From NCBI GenBank assembly GCA_003249555.1, contig QKIQ01000030.1:1-61678 (forward strand): DNA of 61,678 bases. Direction: 5' to 3'. Made by a program: the position numbers and the translations under genes. The notes under the pieces were generated by a model. It was not told the DNA's origin. It worked only from the letters and a program-made list of their open reading frames with translations, and made no database searches. Every line of letters begins with the position of its first letter. Positions within the stretch are counted from its first letter, which is position 1. Positions 27,062 to 36,858 of this stretch are shown piece by piece. This DNA comes from Clostridia bacterium. GTDB lineage: Bacteria; Bacillota; Clostridia; Christensenellales; SZUA-584.

Positions 27062-28756
27062 ATGAATTATCAGAACACGTATAAACAATGGCTCGATTCT
27101 GTGAACGATGAAAGGCTTCGCGAAGAGCTGGAAAAAATCAAAGATGATGACACGCAGATAAAGGAACAATTTTTAAATGAACTGCCGTTTGGTACTGCCG
27201 GTTTGCGCGGCATTATCGGCGCGGGCATTGCGCGCATGAACAAGTATATCGTCGCGCGTGCCACGCAAGGGCTTTCGAGTTATTTAAAGTCGTCAGGACA
27301 TGTGCAAAACGGCATGGTGATTGCTTATGATTCGCGTCTATATTCCAGGGAATTCGCTGAAGAAACAGCTTGTGTTTTTGCGGCAAACGGCATTAAAACG
27401 CGCCTTTTCAAGAAGCTGACAAGCGTGCCTGAGTTGTCTTTTGCTGTACGCTATTTTAAAGCGGACGGCGGCGTTGTGATTACTGCAAGCCACAATCCAA
27501 AGGAATATAACGGATACAAAGTGTATGCTTCATACGGCGGTCAGCTTGGTCCGGAGGAAAGCTTGGCGGTAACCGCATGTATACAAGAGGTGGATACGTT
27601 CAGTGGTATAAAAAGAATGAGCCTAAAGGAAGGCATCAGCAGCGGTCTCATTGAGGAAATCGGAGAAGAGATCGATGCGCGTTATTATGAGAAACTGCTC
27701 ACTCTATGTAATAAAGATAAAGCGAAAGACTTGAAGGTCGTATATACGCCGCTACACGGTTCAGGGCTGCGCACTGTGATGAACGTATTGCCTGCGGCAG
27801 GCATCACAAACCTCACTGTGGTGGAGGAACAGCGTGAGCCAGACGGACGTTTTCCGACGATAAAATCGCCCAATCCAGAGGATCCCGGTGCGATGAAAAT
27901 GGCCATTGACTTGGCTAAAAAGACGGGCGCTGATCTTGCGTTTGGCACAGATCCGGATGCGGACCGCATGGGTGCGGCAGTTAAGGACAAAGACGGTTCA
28001 TACAAAATGCTTACCGGCAACCAAATAGCGTGTATTCTCATTGAATTCTTGCTGGAAAGAAGAAAGATGGAGGGTTGCCTGAAGCCGACCGATTACATCA
28101 TTAAGTCTTTTGTGTCCACCACAATGGCGGACGCGATTGCAAAGCATTACGGTATTGTGTGCCATACTGTGTTGACGGGCTTCAGATTTATATCGGAAAT
28201 CATCACGGACAACGAAAATACGAATGCCGAATTTATATTCGGGTTTGAGGAAAGCTACGGTTTTCTTGCCGGCACGTTTACGCGCGATAAGGACGGCGCA
28301 CTCGGCGCATTGCTGCTGTGTAAGGCGGCTCAGCATTATCAGGCGCAAGGCAAGAGTTTGATCGAGGTGCTCAATTCGCTTTATGAGAAATACGGTTATT
28401 TTGCAGAAGGCGTTAAAAATATGGTGTTCGAAGGCTTAGATGGTATGGAAAAAATGAAGACTATCATGACAGGTCTTCGCGAAAAACCCATATCCGAAAT
28501 CGGCGGTTTAAAAGTTCTTTATACGGAGGACTACCAGACGGGCCAGCGAAAGGATACAAAAGGAAAAATCGAAGCGCTTACGCTGCCCAGAACAAACGCT
28601 TTACGTTTTCTGATGGAAAACGGAGCTTGGGCTTGCATACGTCCTTCAGGTACGGAGCCAAAGATTAAAGCGTATTTCGCCGTATGTGCGCAGGATCAGC
28701 AACTGGCAAAAAAACAGCTTGCAGACATCGCTGCGTATTTTGACAGCTTGATTTAA
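27062..28756 (+). CDS. Phosphoglucomutase/phosphomannomutase (phospho-sugar mutase)
   Basis: A 564-aa alpha-D-phosphohexomutase that interconverts glucose-1-phosphate and glucose-6-phosphate. The phosphoserine is S143 in TASHNPKEYNGYK, the metal loop is GTDPDADRMG, the sugar loop is FGFEESYG and the phosphate loop is RPSGTEPKIKAY near the C-terminus. Length and layout match the PgcA-type enzymes of Firmicutes. AGGAG lies 6 bases before ATG 27062, which follows the upstream TAA with no gap. As last gene of the glg operon it connects glycogen to glycolysis. A hairpin at 28767-28789 ends the operon. Confidence 0.95.
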   Translation: MNYQNTYKQWLDSVNDERLREELEKIKDDDTQIKEQFLNELPFGTAGLRGIIGAGIARMNKYIVARATQGLSSYLKSSGHVQNGMVIAYDSRLYSREFAEETACVFAANGIKTRLFKKLTSVPELSFAVRYFKADGGVVITASHNPKEYNGYKVYASYGGQLGPEESLAVTACIQEVDTFSGIKRMSLKEGISSGLIEEIGEEIDARYYEKLLTLCNKDKAKDLKVVYTPLHGSGLRTVMNVLPAAGITNLTVVEEQREPDGRFPTIKSPNPEDPGAMKMAIDLAKKTGADLAFGTDPDADRMGAAVKDKDGSYKMLTGNQIACILIEFLLERRKMEGCLKPTDYIIKSFVSTTMADAIAKHYGIVCHTVLTGFRFISEIITDNENTNAEFIFGFEESYGFLAGTFTRDKDGALGALLLCKAAQHYQAQGKSLIEVLNSLYEKYGYFAEGVKNMVFEGLDGMEKMKTIMTGLREKPISEIGGLKVLYTEDYQTGQRKDTKGKIEALTLPRTNALRFLMENGAWACIRPSGTEPKIKAYFAVCAQDQQLAKKQLADIAAYFDSLI

Positions 28757-28766
28757 TGATACATCG

Positions 28767-28789
28767 CAGCCGTCCAACTTGGACGGCTG
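28767..28789 (+). terminator. Hairpin ending the glycogen operon
   Basis: CAGCCGTCC (28767-28775) pairs perfectly with GGACGGCTG (28781-28789) around a 5-base loop. The following TCATTATAAAT is only weakly T-rich, so termination may be incomplete or factor-assisted. Confidence 0.65.
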
Positions 28790-28826
28790 TCATTATAAAT
28801 AGGTCCATACTTATCTACTTCTCGTG

Positions 28827-28855
28827 TTGACAAATAAGTGGATGTTTGTTAATAT
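28827..28855 (+). promoter_or_regulatory. Sigma-A promoter of the ilv operon
   Basis: TTGACA at 28827-28832 and TAATAT at 28850-28855 with a 17-base spacer, just upstream of the T-box leader. Confidence 0.82.
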
Positions 28856-28864
28856 CAAATTAAT

Positions 28865-29127
28865 AAAAGCGTTGATGGAGACAGGTCTGGCGTATATGAC
28901 TTACAGAGAGTCGGTGGTTGGTGAAAACCGGCAGCATGGCGCAGGACGAATCCCTCCGGAGCTACGTGTCGAATTAAGTAGACATAGTCGGTTCATACCG
29001 TTATCGTATGGGGGCTTACTGGAGCCTTAGAGGTGGTCTTTGCATAAAGACAAGTTGAGTGGTACCGCGAAGTTGGAATAACAACTGCGTCTCTTCGTAT
29101 ATAAAGAGGAGAATGCGGTTTTTTTAT
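28865..29127 (+). promoter_or_regulatory. T-box leader, isoleucine specifier (AUC)
   Basis: A tRNA-sensing leader. Stem I starts near GATGGAG and holds AGAGAG (28902-28907) and the distal GGTTGGTGAAAACC loop; its 3' strand reads GACGAATCCCTCCGGAGC, placing the specifier at ATC (28950-28952), an isoleucine codon. The CCGTTATCG of stem III follows at 28999-29007. The T-box itself is TGAGTGGTACCGCGA at 29056-29070. The terminator pairs CTGCG...TCTCTT (from 29085) with AAGAGG...TGCGG, followed by seven T ending at 29126. Uncharged tRNA-Ile should stabilise the antiterminator and allow read-through into ilvN. Specifier assignment comes from manual alignment with the known T-box layout. Confidence 0.93.
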
Positions 29128-29149
29128 TATCAGGAAAGGAAAAGGAAAA

Positions 29150-29668
29150 ATGCAGCGTGTGATATCGTTTATCGTATCCAATCAGCCAGGCGTCCTGTCG
29201 CGTATTTCCGGTCTTATCAGCAGGCGAGGCTTTAATATTGAGAGCTTGACAGTCGGCGTCACGAGCAATCCCGCGCTTTCAAGAATCACAATCGTAATGT
29301 GTGCGGAAGACGCGGTGATTGAACAAGTGGTCAAACAGTTTGATAAGCTGCTTGATGTAAAAGCGATCAAGGAGATTCCCACAGAGGATGGCATTTTCCG
29401 TGAAATTGCCCTTGTCAAAATCAGCTCGTGCGGTGTCGATAAGAAAAAGCTTATGGCTGATATCGAATCGCGTGCCGGCATTGTGCTTGATATCGGCGAG
29501 AAGTGTCTCACTGTACAGATAAGCGGGACAATATCTTTTATAAATGAAAGCATCGATCTTTTCAAGAATTATTCCGTTGTAGAACTTGCACGAACAGGTA
29601 TGGTTGCTTTGGAGATGGGTGATACGGAGCTTTATGACAGTAAGGCTGCCGCAATGCAAAAGATATAA
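29150..29668 (+). CDS. ilvN: Acetolactate synthase, regulatory small subunit
   Basis: A 172-aa regulatory subunit (also called IlvH). The N-terminal ACT domain (about 1-75) opens with RVISFIVSNQPGVLSRISGLISRRGFNIESL, given here in two parts: RVISFIVSNQPGVL then RGFNIESLTVG. The C-terminal ACT-like domain follows to the end. It binds valine or another branched-chain amino acid and tunes the catalytic IlvB. AGGAAAGG precedes ATG 29150. It is the first gene after the T-box, separated from its catalytic partner ilvB by four genes, an unusual but known arrangement in Clostridia. Both subunits should still be made from one transcript. Confidence 0.95.
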   Translation: MQRVISFIVSNQPGVLSRISGLISRRGFNIESLTVGVTSNPALSRITIVMCAEDAVIEQVVKQFDKLLDVKAIKEIPTEDGIFREIALVKISSCGVDKKKLMADIESRAGIVLDIGEKCLTVQISGTISFINESIDLFKNYSVVELARTGMVALEMGDTELYDSKAAAMQKI

Positions 29669-29719
29669 AGCGTACTATATACATGAAAATTATTATATAT
29701 CAAAGGAGATTAAAAGAAA

Positions 29720-30721
29720 GTGGCAAAATTGTATTATCAGTCTGATTGCAACAAAGAGTATCTTGCAGACAAAACTATCGCAGTTATCGGATTCGGGAGC
29801 CAGGGGCATGCGCACGCGCTTAATTTGCACGAATCCGGTCATAACGTCATTGTGGGTCTTTACGAAGGCAGCAAGTCTTGGAAAAAGGCCGAGGAGCAGG
29901 GCTTAAAAGTGGCAACGGCAGCGGAAGCAGCTAAGCAGGCAGACGTTATTGTGATTCTTGTTAATGACGAACTTCAACCGAAGATTTATGAAGAATCCGT
30001 TAAACCGAACCTTACAGAAGGCAAATATCTCATGTTCGCACACGGCTTTAATATTCATTTTGGACAGATTAAGCCTCCCGCAAACGTCGGCGTTTTCATG
30101 GTGGCACCAAAAGGCCCCGGACATACAGTGCGCAGTGAATATGTGGCGGGAAAAGGCGTGCCGTGTCTTATCGCGGTTGCGCAGGATCCCACCGGTGATA
30201 CACTGAATGTCGGTCTTGCTTATGCCGAGGGCATCGGTGGCGCTCGCTCGGGCATTCTTGCCACAACATTCCGCGAAGAAACGGAAACCGACCTGTTCGG
30301 TGAACAGGCAGTGCTATGCGGTGGCGTGGCCGAGCTTATGAAAGCTGGTTTCGATACGCTCGTGGAAGCGGGTTACGAGCCGGAAAGCGCTTATTTTGAA
30401 TGCATCCATGAAATGAAGCTCATCGTGGATATGATTAACAAAGGCGGACTGTCATACATGCGATATTCAATAAGCGATACGGCTGAATTCGGCGACTATT
30501 CTATTGGACGCCGCATTATTACAGACGAAACGCGAATGGAAATGAAGAAGGTATTAAAGGAGATACAGGAGGGCGTGTTTGCAAGCCGTTGGATTTCCGA
30601 AAACAAATCAGGACGGCCTGGATTCATATCCAGACGGCGCATTGAAAGAGAGCTGCCGGTCGAAAAGGTGGGCAAGGAGCTTCGCAAAATGATGCCTTGG
30701 CAGGATGAGCCGGAGTTTTAG
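29720..30721 (+). CDS. ilvC: Ketol-acid reductoisomerase
   Basis: A 333-aa class I enzyme that rearranges and reduces acetolactate or acetohydroxybutyrate with NADPH and magnesium. The Rossmann motif [13 protein letters not shown] is near residues 24-36; metal ligands appear in the knotted domain ([35 protein letters not shown]). Length fits the short class I form. The start is GTG 29720, with AAAGGAGAT about 11 bases upstream. It lies second in the ilv operon, so it serves both valine/leucine and isoleucine routes. All conserved segments are intact. Confidence 0.96.
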   Translation: MAKLYYQSDCNKEYLADKTIAVIGFGSQGHAHALNLHESGHNVIVGLYEGSKSWKKAEEQGLKVATAAEAAKQADVIVILVNDELQPKIYEESVKPNLTEGKYLMFAHGFNIHFGQIKPPANVGVFMVAPKGPGHTVRSEYVAGKGVPCLIAVAQDPTGDTLNVGLAYAEGIGGARSGILATTFREETETDLFGEQAVLCGGVAELMKAGFDTLVEAGYEPESAYFECIHEMKLIVDMINKGGLSYMRYSISDTAEFGDYSIGRRIITDETRMEMKKVLKEIQEGVFASRWISENKSGRPGFISRRRIERELPVEKVGKELRKMMPWQDEPEF

Positions 30722-30762
30722 GAAACAACGTTTCCGATACGCCCCATAAAAGGAGCAGAATT

Positions 30763-32322
30763 ATGAGTAGCAACGTAGAAATATTCGATTCCACGCTGCG
30801 TGACGGTGCGCAGGCGCGTGGCATCAATTATTCGCTGTCCGACAAGCTTCAGATGCTAAAATTGCTGGACAGTCTGGGTGTTGATTATATAGAGGCAGGA
30901 AATCCTGCCTCTAATCCTAAAGAGCGGCAGTTTTTTGAGGAAGCCGTGAAGGTTCAGTTAAACCATGCAAAGCTGGTGGCTTTCGGCAGCACACGTCGAA
31001 AGAATACGTCCGCAGAGGAAGATTTCGGCGTTAAAGCGCTGATGGATGCGGGAACGGATGCAGTCGCTGTATTCGGCAAGGCATGGGATCTGCATGTCAC
31101 AGAAGTGATTGGCACAACGCTGGAAGAAAACTTAGCGATGATTTATGACACGTTGAAATTTCTTAAGGACAGCGGTAAAGAGGTCATATTTGATGCGGAG
31201 CATTTTTTTGATGGGTACAAAGCCAACCCTGCTTACGCTATTGATGTGCTGAAGAAGGCTTGTCAGGCGGGCGCGGATACGATTGTACTATGCGATACCA
31301 ATGGCGGCATCATGCTGCACGAATTGAAAGCAGCTGTGCAGGCGTCGCTTTATGCTGTGGATAAAAAGCTTGGTATCCATGCTCATAACGATGTCGACCT
31401 AGCGGTGGCTAATACTATCATAGCGGTTCAGATGGGTGCCTGCCACGTTCAGGGTACACTTCTCGGATATGGTGAGCGCAGCGGCAACGCGAGGCTTTCG
31501 TCTATCATCCCTAATTTGCAGCTTAAGCTTGGTTATGACTGCATTGGCGATAATATCAAAAAACTATATGCGGTGGCGCGTGAAGCGGCTGAAATTACCA
31601 ATCTGCCTTTTGATGAAACACTGCCGTATGTGGGGCGCAATGCTTTCGCTCACAAGGGCGGCATGCATATTGACGGACTTTGCAAAGCGAAAGGGTCCTT
31701 TGAGCACATGGAACCAACAATTGTTGGCAACAGCCGCGAATTCCTTCTGTCTGAGGTCGCGGGCAAAACCGCAATGGCTGAAAAGCTTAAAGACATTTTC
31801 CCGGATGTGGCTGAGAATAAGCAAGAAGTCTCGCGTCTCATGGAAATGATTAAAGAGATGGAAAGCGAAGGTTACAGCTACGAGGGCGCGGAAAGCAGTT
31901 TCAAGCTGTTCGTGATGAAGGAGCTTGGGCTGCATCAGTCCAAATTCTCACTTGTGCATTTCAAGGTGAGCGATGAACCGACGCATGAGAATACGTTTGG
32001 CGCATACGCTGTGGTGAAGGTGCATGTGGACGGTGAAAACCGTATGGCGGCAGCAGAGGGCAACGGCCCCGTTAATGCGCTCGATAAAGCGTTGAGAGAG
32101 GCGCTGGGTGCATTCTTCCCGAAACTTAAGGAAGTGATGCTGACGGACTACAAGGTGCGTGTGCTTGATACGGGAGCCGCGACGGCGGCAAAAGTGCGCG
32201 TTGTTATCGAATCCAGTAACGGGGAGCATTTCTGGCGCACAATGGGCGTTTCCACAGACGTTATTGAGGCGAGCTTGTTCGCCCTTATCGATTCGATTGA
32301 TTATCTGCTGCTTGATTCATAA
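30763..32322 (+). CDS. cimA: Citramalate synthase
   Basis: A 519-aa enzyme of the homocitrate/isopropylmalate synthase superfamily that condenses pyruvate with acetyl-CoA to (R)-citramalate. The N-terminal barrel has FDSTLRDGAQARGI, FFDGYKANPAYA and GIHAHNDVDLAVANT with the HxH metal ligands, and the C-terminal regulatory domain spans about 390-519. The DAEHFFDGYK wording and the length fit the CimA (long type) branch rather than LeuA. With leuB next in the operon and an isoleucine T-box in front, the route is 2-oxobutanoate from citramalate, independent of threonine. leuCD are not in the window. AAAAGGAG precedes the ATG. Confidence 0.92.
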   Translation: MSSNVEIFDSTLRDGAQARGINYSLSDKLQMLKLLDSLGVDYIEAGNPASNPKERQFFEEAVKVQLNHAKLVAFGSTRRKNTSAEEDFGVKALMDAGTDAVAVFGKAWDLHVTEVIGTTLEENLAMIYDTLKFLKDSGKEVIFDAEHFFDGYKANPAYAIDVLKKACQAGADTIVLCDTNGGIMLHELKAAVQASLYAVDKKLGIHAHNDVDLAVANTIIAVQMGACHVQGTLLGYGERSGNARLSSIIPNLQLKLGYDCIGDNIKKLYAVAREAAEITNLPFDETLPYVGRNAFAHKGGMHIDGLCKAKGSFEHMEPTIVGNSREFLLSEVAGKTAMAEKLKDIFPDVAENKQEVSRLMEMIKEMESEGYSYEGAESSFKLFVMKELGLHQSKFSLVHFKVSDEPTHENTFGAYAVVKVHVDGENRMAAAEGNGPVNALDKALREALGAFFPKLKEVMLTDYKVRVLDTGAATAAKVRVVIESSNGEHFWRTMGVSTDVIEASLFALIDSIDYLLLDS

Positions 32323-32359
32323 CGTCTTGGCAGCTTTGAAAGTATAAAGAGGTATTACT

Positions 32360-33424
32360 ATGGAAAAAAGGATTGCAGTGATATCGGGCGACGGGATCGG
32401 CCCGGAAGTGATAGAGGAAACACTCCGTGTTCTGGAGCATGCCACCATGAATTCAGGGCTTACTCTTAATTATACACATTATCTCGCGGGCGGCTGTGCG
32501 ATAGACAGCAAGGGCAGGCCGTTGCCTGAGGAGACGCTGAGAGGCGCTCAGGAAAGTGACGCTGTGCTGCTGGGCGCAGTCGGCGGTTTCAAATGGGATA
32601 CGCTTCCGTCTGATATGCGGCCAGAAAACGCTTTGCTCGATTTACGTGCAGGCTTGGGGCTGTTCGCGAATGTACGACCGGCAGTGTTGTATAATGAACT
32701 GGCCTCGGCGTGCCCTTTAAAACCTTCTCTCACTGAAAATGGTCTTGATATCATTGTGATTCGCGAGCTCACAGGAGGCCTGTACTTTGGCAAAAAAGAG
32801 CGCGGGGAAGACTGGGCATATGATACAATGCGATACAGTGAACCAGAGGTTCGCCGGATTGCGCAAGTGGCGATGAAAACGGCAATGGGCCGAAAAAAAC
32901 AGGTAGTCAGCGTTGATAAGGCCAACATACTGGAATCTTCAAGATTGTGGCGAAGTGTGGTGAATGAGGTGGCAAAGGAATATCCCGATATTACACTTTC
33001 GCATATGTATGTGGATAATGCGGCCATGCAACTGGTGCGGTATCCAAAGCAGTTTGATGTCATTGTGACGGAAAATATGTTTGGTGATATCCTTTCGGAT
33101 GAAGCCGCTATGATTACCGGAAGCATCGGTATGTTGCCGTCAGCGAGCCTTGGATCATCAAAGCTTGGTATGTATGAGCCTGTTCACGGCAGTGCGCCTG
33201 ATATAGCGGGGCAGGGGATTGCCAATCCGCTTGCCACCATCCTTTCGGCGGCGATGATGCTTCGCCATTCGCTTGACCGTGATGACATAGCAAAGAGTAT
33301 CGAAAAGGCAGTTAGCCTTGCGCTGGAAAGCGGCGCACGTACGAAGGATATCGCGCTTGCGAATGAGAAATCAGTATCGACCACAGAGATGGCGAACACT
33401 GTGATTGGATTTTTGGAGGCCTGA
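32360..33424 (+). CDS. leuB: 3-isopropylmalate/3-methylmalate dehydrogenase
   Basis: A 354-aa NAD-dependent decarboxylating dehydrogenase. Markers include [11 protein letters not shown] at the N-terminus, [14 protein letters not shown], a catalytic lysine and tyrosine in the [14 protein letters not shown] region, and the NAD loop [14 protein letters not shown]. In this operon it probably serves both leucine (3-isopropylmalate) and isoleucine (3-methylmalate to 2-oxobutanoate), since citramalate synthase is the neighbour. The start ATG 32360 has AGAGG 7-8 bases upstream. Its stop is one base before the ilvD start, so the two are translationally linked. Confidence 0.95.
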   Translation: MEKRIAVISGDGIGPEVIEETLRVLEHATMNSGLTLNYTHYLAGGCAIDSKGRPLPEETLRGAQESDAVLLGAVGGFKWDTLPSDMRPENALLDLRAGLGLFANVRPAVLYNELASACPLKPSLTENGLDIIVIRELTGGLYFGKKERGEDWAYDTMRYSEPEVRRIAQVAMKTAMGRKKQVVSVDKANILESSRLWRSVVNEVAKEYPDITLSHMYVDNAAMQLVRYPKQFDVIVTENMFGDILSDEAAMITGSIGMLPSASLGSSKLGMYEPVHGSAPDIAGQGIANPLATILSAAMMLRHSLDRDDIAKSIEKAVSLALESGARTKDIALANEKSVSTTEMANTVIGFLEA

Positions 33425-33425
33425 A

Positions 33426-35087
33426 ATGATTAGTGATAGTGTAAAAAAAGGCGCGGACAGAGCACCGCACCGGTCTTTGTTTAAATCGATGGGTTACACG
33501 GACGAGGAGATATCGCGCCCGCTTGTGGGCATTATCAGCGCAAAAAGTGAGATTGTTCCCGGACATATTCATCTTGACAAAATTGCGGATGCCGTGGCAA
33601 ATGGTGTTCGTATGGCGGGCGGTACGCCTATTATGGTGCCCTCTATCGGCGTTTGCGACGGTATTGCGATGGGGCATGCAGGCATGCGTTATTCGCTCGC
33701 GTCGCGTGAGCTTATCGCGGATTCTATTGAGTCAATGGTTATGGCTCACGGTTTTGATGCCATTGCATTTGTACCTAACTGTGACAAAATCGTTCCAGGC
33801 ATGCTCATGGCTGCTGCACGCGTCAACAGACCTGCGATATTCGTATCTGGCGGCCCGATGCTGCCCGGAAAAGACTTGGAAGGCGTTGACGCGAGCCTGA
33901 CCACGATATTTGAAGCAGTGGGAGCATACAGTGCCGGCAAGCTGGGTATGGAAGACCTTGATAAGCTTGAAGATTCCGTCTGCCCGGGCTGCGGTTCGTG
34001 TTCCGGTATGTTTACGGCAAACAGCATGAATTGCCTCACGGAAGCGCTTGGCATGGCAATGAAAGGTAACGGAACGATACCCGCTGTCCACGCGGCGCGT
34101 ATCCGCTTCGCAAAGCAAAGCGGCATTCAGCTTATGAAGCTGTTGGATATGAATCTCTGCCCGCTTGATATCATGACGCTGGACGCATTCGAGAACGGAT
34201 TGTCATTGGATATGGCGCTTGGATGTTCCACAAACTCTGTGCTTCATCTGCCGGCCATCGCAAACGAATGCGGTATCAAGCTGAGCCTTGATCTTGTGGA
34301 TGAAATCAGCAAGAGAACGCCGAACCTTTGTAAGCTGGCACCCGCAAGCCGCATACATATTGTCGATTTGCACGTGGCAGGCGGCGTATACGCGGTGCTC
34401 GGTGAGTTGAATAAGAATGGGCTCATTAAAGCAGAATCAAAGTGTGTGGCAGGCACGACAATCGGCGAAGCTGTAAAAAACGCGGTTATACTCGACCCGA
34501 AAGTGATAAAGAGCTTTGATGCGCCATATTCGATCCAGGGCGGTATTGCGGTGCTGCGCGGTAATATTGCGCCGAACGGTTCCGTGGTCAAGCAATCTGC
34601 CGTCGCACCGGAAATGATGGTGCACAGCGGCCCTGCCCGCGTATTCGACAGTGAGGAATCGGCGATTAAGGCAATATACGATGGCAAGATCAAAGACGGC
34701 GACGTGGTCGTCATTCGGTATGAAGGACCTTCGGGAGGTCCGGGTATGCGTGAAATGCTTGGGCCCACATCTGCGCTTGCGGGCATGGGGATGGATAAGA
34801 CTGTGGCGCTCATCACAGACGGTCGTTTCAGCGGCGCGACAAGAGGAGCGGCTATCGGGCATGTGTCTCCGGAAGCTCAGGCAGGCGGTGTTATCGCGGT
34901 GATCGAAGAGGGTGACACAATAGAAATCGACATACCTGCGCGCAAGTTATCGCTTAGCGTCGATCAAAAAATAATCGACGAAAGGCTTAGCAGCCTTAAG
35001 GAACGTGAGCTTAGTGTAAAAAGCGGATGGCTTTACCGATACGCGAGGATGGTATCCTCTGCGGATAAGGGCGCAATTCTGCAATAA
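33426..35087 (+). CDS. ilvD: Dihydroxy-acid dehydratase
   Basis: A 553-aa iron-sulfur dehydratase that turns dihydroxy-isovalerate or dihydroxy-methylvalerate into the 2-oxoacids. Cluster cysteines appear in [20 protein letters not shown] and [16 protein letters not shown]; the [14 protein letters not shown] and [10 protein letters not shown] loops follow. The start is ATG 33426, with GGAGG 6 bases upstream; an earlier in-frame start at 33405 would overlap leuB and adds seven unconserved residues. All motifs are intact. Product oxoacids can go to transamination or, in reverse, be supplied by the neighbouring Vor-type enzyme. Confidence 0.95.
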   Translation: MISDSVKKGADRAPHRSLFKSMGYTDEEISRPLVGIISAKSEIVPGHIHLDKIADAVANGVRMAGGTPIMVPSIGVCDGIAMGHAGMRYSLASRELIADSIESMVMAHGFDAIAFVPNCDKIVPGMLMAAARVNRPAIFVSGGPMLPGKDLEGVDASLTTIFEAVGAYSAGKLGMEDLDKLEDSVCPGCGSCSGMFTANSMNCLTEALGMAMKGNGTIPAVHAARIRFAKQSGIQLMKLLDMNLCPLDIMTLDAFENGLSLDMALGCSTNSVLHLPAIANECGIKLSLDLVDEISKRTPNLCKLAPASRIHIVDLHVAGGVYAVLGELNKNGLIKAESKCVAGTTIGEAVKNAVILDPKVIKSFDAPYSIQGGIAVLRGNIAPNGSVVKQSAVAPEMMVHSGPARVFDSEESAIKAIYDGKIKDGDVVVIRYEGPSGGPGMREMLGPTSALAGMGMDKTVALITDGRFSGATRGAAIGHVSPEAQAGGVIAVIEEGDTIEIDIPARKLSLSVDQKIIDERLSSLKERELSVKSGWLYRYARMVSSADKGAILQ

Positions 35088-35101
35088 GGGAGGATTGTTT
35101 T

Positions 35102-36757
35102 ATGCAAATGACAGGCGTACAGATCATCATGGAGTGTTTGAAGCGTGAGAACGTGGATACCGTTTTCGGTTATCCGGGCGGTAAAGTTATCAAGCTTTAT
35201 GACGCTTTGTATGATGAAAGATCGACGATTAAGCATATTGAAACGGCGCATGAGCAAGGTGCTTCCCACGCGGCGGACGGATACGCGCGTGCGACCGGCA
35301 AAGTGGGCGTCTGTATTGCGACGTCCGGCCCCGGCTGCACGAATCTCGTGACGGGACTGGCCACGGCATATATGGATTCTATCCCGATGGTCGCCATCAC
35401 GGGCAACGTGCCCGCGAGTCTGCTTGGTACCGATAGCTTTCAAGAAGTGGATATCATGGGTGTATCGATGCCCATCACCAAGCATAACTATCAGATCAAG
35501 GATGTCACGCGCATTTCTGATGTGTTCAGAGAAGCGTTTGCGTTCGCGCGTTGCGGTCGTCCTGGGCCAGTGCTCATCGATATCACGAGCGATCTTTTTG
35601 CGCAAACATGTGAGTACAACCCGCCGGAAGAAGACTGCGTGATTCCCTGCAAATATACGGATGTACCAACCGAAACGATCAAAGAGCTTGCGGAGAAGGC
35701 ACAAAGGCCTGTTATCCTCGCGGGCGGCGGCGTGGTGCTGTCCGGTGCTGGGGATGAGTTGTTTGAGCTTGCAGAGCGTCTCGACGCACCTGTGGCGAGC
35801 ACTTTGATGGGTGTCAGCGCGTTCCCATCAAAGCATCCGCTTTATATGGGGCTCGTGGGTATGCATGGCACAAAGGCCAGCAATATGGCATTTCAGAACT
35901 GCGATTTACTCATTGTGCTGGGTGCGCGATTCAGCGACCGCGTAACAGGCGATGTGAGCAAATTTGCTTCGCACGCAAAGATTATCCAGATCGATATTGA
36001 CGCATCAGAGGTCAATAAAAATATACCCACGTATGTTCATGTGATTCAGGATATCAAGGCGGCCTTGCGTATTCTTAATCCCAAGATGCCTGAAAAAAAG
36101 CATCCTGATTGGGTAAAGAGCGTGAATGAATGGAAGACAGAGAACGAAGCGCATATTCCGAAAGATCACCTGCCTAAGCAGATCATGGAGGCTATTGACG
36201 AAAGCCTTGGCGAAGACACGGTGATCGTGACGGATGTGGGTCAGCATCAGATGTGGACAGCGCAGTATTATCCGTTTAAGAAGCACAACAAGTTCCTGAC
36301 ATCGGGCGGACTTGGCACGATGGGATACGGTCTCGGTGCCGCGATCGGTGCGCAGGTGGCAAACCCAGAAAAGAAAGTGCTGCATATCACGGGTGACGGG
36401 TGTCTGCGCATGAACCTCAATGAGATGGCCACGACGATACGATATGGCTTGCCTGTTGTCACAATATTGTTTGATAACAATACGCTCGGCATGGTGCGTC
36501 AGTGGCAGACGCTGTTCTTCGACAAGCGTTATGCCGAAACCACACTGCCGCCGATGGATTTTTGCGCCATCGCGCGCGGATTTGGGTATTTCGCGCAAAG
36601 AATAGATAACGCGGAAGGCTTTAGGCAGGCGCTGCAGGCCGCGCTTGCTCATAACGGGCCGTCGCTTATCCATTGCGTGATCGATCAGGATACCATGGTG
36701 CTGCCTATGGTGGCACCCGGCGCGTCGATCGACAAGATCGTCATGAGCATATCGTAA
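35102..36757 (+). CDS. ilvB: Acetolactate synthase, catalytic large subunit
   Basis: A 551-aa ThDP enzyme. Catalytic glutamate E51 lies in HEQGASHAADGYARA, the FAD/central domain spans about 190-330, and the ThDP-magnesium motif GDGCLRMNLNEMATTIRYGLPV with DNNTLGMVRQWQ near the C-terminus is complete. GDGCL in place of the common GDGSF is a variation also seen in Clostridia relatives. AAGGGAGGA lies 8 bases before ATG 35102. It ends the ilv operon; a bidirectional terminator at 36772-36803 separates it from the converging oxidoreductase genes. Its regulatory partner is ilvN at the start of the operon. Confidence 0.95.
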   Translation: MQMTGVQIIMECLKRENVDTVFGYPGGKVIKLYDALYDERSTIKHIETAHEQGASHAADGYARATGKVGVCIATSGPGCTNLVTGLATAYMDSIPMVAITGNVPASLLGTDSFQEVDIMGVSMPITKHNYQIKDVTRISDVFREAFAFARCGRPGPVLIDITSDLFAQTCEYNPPEEDCVIPCKYTDVPTETIKELAEKAQRPVILAGGGVVLSGAGDELFELAERLDAPVASTLMGVSAFPSKHPLYMGLVGMHGTKASNMAFQNCDLLIVLGARFSDRVTGDVSKFASHAKIIQIDIDASEVNKNIPTYVHVIQDIKAALRILNPKMPEKKHPDWVKSVNEWKTENEAHIPKDHLPKQIMEAIDESLGEDTVIVTDVGQHQMWTAQYYPFKKHNKFLTSGGLGTMGYGLGAAIGAQVANPEKKVLHITGDGCLRMNLNEMATTIRYGLPVVTILFDNNTLGMVRQWQTLFFDKRYAETTLPPMDFCAIARGFGYFAQRIDNAEGFRQALQAALAHNGPSLIHCVIDQDTMVLPMVAPGASIDKIVMSIS

Positions 36758-36771
36758 AGAATAAGAAATGC

Positions 36772-36803
36772 AAAAGGAGCCTCTTGTCCGGGCTCCTTTT
36801 CTT
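36772..36803. terminator. Bidirectional terminator between ilv and vor-like operons
   Basis: AAAAGGAGCC (36772-36781) pairs perfectly with GGCTCCTTTT (36791-36800) around a 9-base loop. A and T runs flank both sides, so it ends both convergent operons. Confidence 0.87.
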
Positions 36804-36858
36804 TGCCATTAATTAATAGATATCAATTGTAACAGGCAACGATGATGTTTGTATGGCG

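Noticed and set aside
28824..29030. 68-codon frame within the T-box leader
   Set aside because: It overlaps the promoter and Stem I of the T-box; the conserved RNA elements explain the sequence.
35102..36757. IlvB read as a catabolic acetolactate synthase or as inactive because of GDGCL
   Set aside because: The ThDP motif is otherwise complete, IlvN is co-encoded, and GDGC variants occur in Clostridia.
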